Positions 60,861-64,000 of a stretch of DNA of 64,000 nucleotides are shown piece by piece. The translations under genes were made by a program, and so were the position numbers. Positions within the stretch are counted from its first letter, which is position 1. Each line of letters opens with the position of its first letter. Under the pieces are notes generated by a model. The model was not told the DNA's origin. It ran no database searches and worked only from the letters and a program-made list of their open reading frames with translations. The DNA is from CALHVX01 sp964640725 (GTDB lineage Bacteria; Pseudomonadota; Gammaproteobacteria; Pseudomonadales; Azotimanducaceae), in assembly GCA_964640725.1 (NCBI GenBank), contig CAZXIJ010000014.1, positions 48,512 to 112,511 of the forward strand. Reading direction: 5' to 3'.

Positions 60861-62218
60861 AAGCCGGGATCCAGACCCGGCTGCTGCTGCTGACCAGCGG
60901 CGTTCTGGCCCTGTTTTTGTCCTTGGCGGGCTTTGTGCTCGACCGGTCCTTTCAGGCCAGCGTGAAGGCCGGTGCTGAAGAACAGCTGCGCCTGGTGGTT
61001 TTCTCGCTCATGGGCAGCATCATTGACGAAGGCGGCGATATCCGGATCGGCCTGGAAGTCCCGGAGCCGCGTCTGGTACAGCCGCAGTCCGGTCTCTATG
61101 CCGGGGTGTTCGGCGTGCTGGGAGAAACCTACTGGCGATCGCCCTCGAGCATCGCCGTAGAGTTCGAGTTTCCCGGCGCCGGGGCGTCTCTGCAGCCCGG
61201 CGACTTCCGTTTCAGTGAGGTAATGCTGGGCGGCGTTCCGCGCTACTCGCTCAGCTACTCGGTCATCTGGGAGAGCGTCGAAGACCTGCAGCTGGTCTTC
61301 AACATGGTGGCGGACCAGGCGCCGTACCTGAAGACCATGAACAGCTTCCGGCGCAGCCTGTATGTCGGGCTGGCTGCGGTGATCGCGCTCTTTGCGCTGG
61401 TCCAGGCGCTCGCCGTGCGCTGGGGCTTGCGGCCTCTGCGAACCATGGCCGAAGAGGTCGCACAGCTGGAGAGCGGTCAGCGCGACCAGCTCAGCGCCGC
61501 GTACCCGATTGAGCTGAAAGGCCTGGCCCGTAACCTTGACCGGTTCGTCTCGCACGAAAAACGCTCCCGCACGCGCTACCGAAAAGCGATGGAAGATCTG
61601 GCCCACAGCCTGAAAACGCCGCTGGCGGTGTTGCGCAACGGCCTGCGGGGCCGGGCGCAGCCGGCACCGGCTGACCTCGCACAGCTGGTGTTGCTGCGCG
61701 AGCAGGTGGATCGCATGGAAACGACCGTGAGCTACCAGCTGTCGCGCGCATCAGTGACGGGCCCGGTGATTGTGGGCAAACCGGTCGCGGTCGCGGCCCT
61801 GGTGGATCGTCTGTTGCGCGCGCTGGGCACGGCCTATCAGGACAAGCAGATCCGCGTAGAAACCGATATTCCAGACACCTTCTACCTGCGCGGCGACGAG
61901 CGGGACCTCCTGGAAATGATCGGCAACCTGCTCGAGAACGCCTTCAAGTACACCAGCCAGCGGGTCCTGGTCCGGGCGGTTGAAGACAACATGCGGGTGC
62001 TGGTGGTCGAGGATGACGGTCCAGGCATCGAGCTGGCGGTGCGCGAAAAAGTCCTTCGTCGCGGCACCCGGGCGGACCAGGTGCAGCCCGGTCAGGGAAT
62101 CGGCCTGTCTGTGGTCGTCGAGCTGATCCGCCTCTACCAGGGGGACCTGACCATTGGTGAGAGCCGCTGGGGCGGTGCCCGCATCGCCCTGCAGTTCCCG
62201 CAGCTGAGCGGCGACTAG
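60857..62218 (+). CDS. Sensor histidine kinase (PhoQ-like)
   Basis: A 453-residue kinase starting at TTG 60857, overlapping the regulator stop (TTGA). Two membrane helices (LLLLTSGVLALFLSLAGFVL and LYVGLAAVIALFALVQALAV) enclose a periplasmic sensor of about 140 residues. A HAMP-like linker follows, then a phosphorylation site MEDLAHSLKTPLAVLRNGL (His250). The LAHSLKTPLAVL block is typical of PhoQ. ATPase boxes are IGNLLENAFKYT, VVEDDGPGIE and GQGIGLSVVVEL. It probably phosphorylates the regulator encoded just upstream. Its stop codon shares the palindrome CTAG with the stop of the convergent DUF349 gene. Confidence 0.92.
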   Translation: MKAGIQTRLLLLTSGVLALFLSLAGFVLDRSFQASVKAGAEEQLRLVVFSLMGSIIDEGGDIRIGLEVPEPRLVQPQSGLYAGVFGVLGETYWRSPSSIAVEFEFPGAGASLQPGDFRFSEVMLGGVPRYSLSYSVIWESVEDLQLVFNMVADQAPYLKTMNSFRRSLYVGLAAVIALFALVQALAVRWGLRPLRTMAEEVAQLESGQRDQLSAAYPIELKGLARNLDRFVSHEKRSRTRYRKAMEDLAHSLKTPLAVLRNGLRGRAQPAPADLAQLVLLREQVDRMETTVSYQLSRASVTGPVIVGKPVAVAALVDRLLRALGTAYQDKQIRVETDIPDTFYLRGDERDLLEMIGNLLENAFKYTSQRVLVRAVEDNMRVLVVEDDGPGIELAVREKVLRRGTRADQVQPGQGIGLSVVVELIRLYQGDLTIGESRWGGARIALQFPQLSGD

Positions 62219-64000
62219 CTTTCGTCTTCGGCGATGCCTGCGCGCAGCGCTGCGAAGAAGCGCGCCCGCAGCGCCTGGCAAGGCTCCGTGTCGGGCTTGG
62301 CACCCAGAGCGCACCATTCGTTCGCCAGGTCGAGGGCCGAAGGCGCACTGCCCTCGCCGGTGCCCAGGGCGGCAGACAGAGCGGCAACTTTGAGTTCGAG
62401 CCGGCGGGCTGCGTCCTCGGCGGGGGAGGCCACGTCAGCCCAGAGTTCGGCCCGCACCGCGAAGTCCCGGAGGGCGGTCTCCTCGACCGGCCCGGCGCTG
62501 TTTCCGAACAGCCCGTCGGGGGCGTCCGCGGGTGCCGCTGCCGGGTTTGCGGCGAGCTGCGCGTCCCAGCTCGCGCGCTGATCCAGCGCTTCGGCCTGCG
62601 CCGCCTGCCGGGCCCGGGCCAGCAGGCCCCGATAGCGTGCGGTCTCGACTTCGGCGTCGTCGGTCAGCGGCCGGCGCGCCCGGGCAGGCACTCCGGCCAG
62701 CGCCGATTTAAAGCGGTTCTCGAAGGTGCGGAGCGTCGCGGCATCGGCCGATGTCGGTGTGGCCTCGGCACTCGCCACCGCAAAGTCCCGAAGCAGCGCG
62801 CGGGCCTCTTCTGCGGCCGCATCGGCGGCGCGGTTCGCTTCCTGCTGGGCCGCATCGCGCTGGGAAAACAAGGTATCACACGCTGTTCGGAAATCCTGCC
62901 ACAGTGCCTGGTCCTGCTTTCGGGGTACCCGCCCGATGTTCTGCCAGTCCCGCTGCGCAGTTTTGGCAGCGTTGAGCCGGTCAGCCAGCGCCGTATCGTC
63001 GGCGCTCGCCAGTGCCGTGACCTGGTCGATGAGCTTCTGCTTGGCCGCTGCGTTGGCGTCCCAAAAATGTTTGAGGCGGTCGTGGAGCTGGCCCTGCAGC
63101 CCCTCAAAGCGATCGCTGAGCGCTTTCTCCTGCTTGCGAGGCACCGGATGGTGCTCGCGCCAGCCGTTCCGGGCTTCCCGCAGGATTTGCTCGGCGGCGC
63201 CAAAGTCGGCGCTGCGCCAGTCTGTGCCCTCCAGGTAACTCGCCAGCTGGTCGCAGATCGCTGCGCGCGCCTGGGCGTTGGCTTCGCGCGCTTCGGCCAG
63301 GCCATCGTAGTAGGCCTTGCAGGGCTCAAAGGCGCGCTCGGCAGCGGCGTCGAAGCGGGCCTGCGCGTCGCGTTCCTGTTCGCCGCGCGGCGGGCCGAGG
63401 GCTTGCCAATCCCGACGCAGTTCCTTGATTCGCTCGGCTTGCAGCGGTGCTTCGATGGGCTTGTCTGCGGCAGCGGTCATGGCTTCGAGCAAGGCATCGC
63501 GCTTGGGCGAGGTGGCAAAAGCCGCCCAGGTCCCCAGCTGCCGCAAGGTGCCGCTCGCGGCATTCAGCGCGGCCATGGCTGACTTCGGCAATCCCAGGCG
63601 CTCCGGGTGAGCGCGGCGGATGCTGGCGTGCAGCGTCTGGGCTTTGCGGGTTGCGCCCTCATCGATCAGCCCCTGCAGCGTGACGATGTCTTCGGCGACC
63701 TGGTCCCGGACCGGGCCAAGGGCTTCCCGGGCGGCGCGCTCGGCCTGCTGTTGAGCCTGTTCCCAGGCCTTCAGGGCCTGCAGGGACTCCGGTTCCGGCT
63801 GTGCGTTCGGCCAGTCGATTTGCTTGCGCAGCGCGCTCGCCTCGCGCCGCGCTGCAGCAAGGGCCTCCAGCCGATCCAGGGGCGCTGCGTCTGCCGCCGG
63901 TGCCGCAGTCGCGAGCAGGGCGGCGCGCTGCGGCTCCGCGGCCTCCAGCCGCACCAGCGCCGCGGCCGCGGCTTCGGCGGCAGCTGCAGCCGCTTTCTGC
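62215..64000 (-). CDS. DUF349 domain-containing protein, 5' end beyond window
   Basis: About 595 residues are visible. The frame is open to the right edge, and the last start candidate inside (GTG at 63954) lies within an Ala/Glu-rich coiled-coil-like stretch, so the true start is outside. DUF349 repeats are evident: IKELRRDWQALGPPRGEQER, ILREARNGWREHHPVPRKQE and LNAAKTAQRDWQNIGRVPRKQDQ, each with the W...G pattern. These are long helical proteins rich in Ala, Arg and Gln. Function is not established to my knowledge. It is convergent with the PhoQ-like gene, with overlapping stops. Confidence 0.9.
   Translation of the reverse strand, partial: QKAAAAAAEAAAAALVRLEAAEPQRAALLATAAPAADAAPLDRLEALAAARREASALRKQIDWPNAQPEPESLQALKAWEQAQQQAERAAREALGPVRDQVAEDIVTLQGLIDEGATRKAQTLHASIRRAHPERLGLPKSAMAALNAASGTLRQLGTWAAFATSPKRDALLEAMTAAADKPIEAPLQAERIKELRRDWQALGPPRGEQERDAQARFDAAAERAFEPCKAYYDGLAEAREANAQARAAICDQLASYLEGTDWRSADFGAAEQILREARNGWREHHPVPRKQEKALSDRFEGLQGQLHDRLKHFWDANAAAKQKLIDQVTALASADDTALADRLNAAKTAQRDWQNIGRVPRKQDQALWQDFRTACDTLFSQRDAAQQEANRAADAAAEEARALLRDFAVASAEATPTSADAATLRTFENRFKSALAGVPARARRPLTDDAEVETARYRGLLARARQAAQAEALDQRASWDAQLAANPAAAPADAPDGLFGNSAGPVEETALRDFAVRAELWADVASPAEDAARRLELKVAALSAALGTGEGSAPSALDLANEWCALGAKPDTEPCQALRARFFAALRAGIAEDES

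Overview
The window is a GC-rich, densely coding stretch of a Gammaproteobacterium, read from a draft or metagenome-type scaffold. The gammaproteobacterial assignment rests on gene order: tesA divergent from ybbA-ybbP, a complete ccmABCDEFGHI operon, a GntR regulator followed by smc-zipA-ligA, plus prc, ttcA, yheU, bolA, dinG and trhO. I cannot place it below class level. Four blocks of exactly 100 N break the sequence (2650-2749, 44296-44395, 50703-50802, 54257-54356). Three of them sit in intergenic repeats and one in the smc coiled coil. I see no tRNA, rRNA, CRISPR array, insertion sequence or phage gene.

Region by region: 1-13.8 kb carries housekeeping and envelope genes (partial prc protease, FKBP-type lipoprotein isomerase, DUF1244, TerC, PP2C phosphatase, bolA, trhO, tesA, ybbA-ybbP, a PAS-GGDEF-EAL protein, ttcA). 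On the minus strand, 13.8-20.9 kb holds an OmpR-type regulator followed by a 2135-residue protein that joins a Ser/Thr kinase, an NTPase-like module, a helical-repeat region, GAF, PAS, histidine kinase, receiver and Hpt domains. From 21.5 to 33.8 kb there is an accessory cluster: three small exported DUF11-type proteins, a roughly 2300-residue exported protein that looks like adhesin-type repeats fused to an outer-membrane beta-barrel, and a TonB-dependent receptor. Then come ppnN and the cytochrome c maturation operon (33.9-42.7 kb), the chromosome/division/replication group GntR-smc-zipA-ligA (42.8-50.0 kb), and 50-64 kb with a lytic-transglycosylase-like lipoprotein, a PQQ-type sugar dehydrogenase, dinG, an M16 protease, a DoxX protein, a glycerate-kinase-like protein, a glycine-zipper protein, a PepSY-PhoP/PhoQ-like signalling operon and a partial DUF349 protein.

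Best candidates for something undescribed: (a) the DUF11/giant-barrel/TonB-receptor cluster, in which three of the four DUF11 proteins share an N-terminal module and the giant protein contains a tandem duplication with conserved cysteine pairs; (b) the Ser/Thr-kinase/phosphorelay fusion, whose NTPase lacks the Walker A lysine and whose kinase has DFA in place of DFG, next to its probable output regulator; (c) an AT-rich, palindrome-bearing patch inside the GntR gene upstream of smc; (d) a sequence motif shared between an intergenic assembly break and an in-frame NGSP repeat in ccmI.
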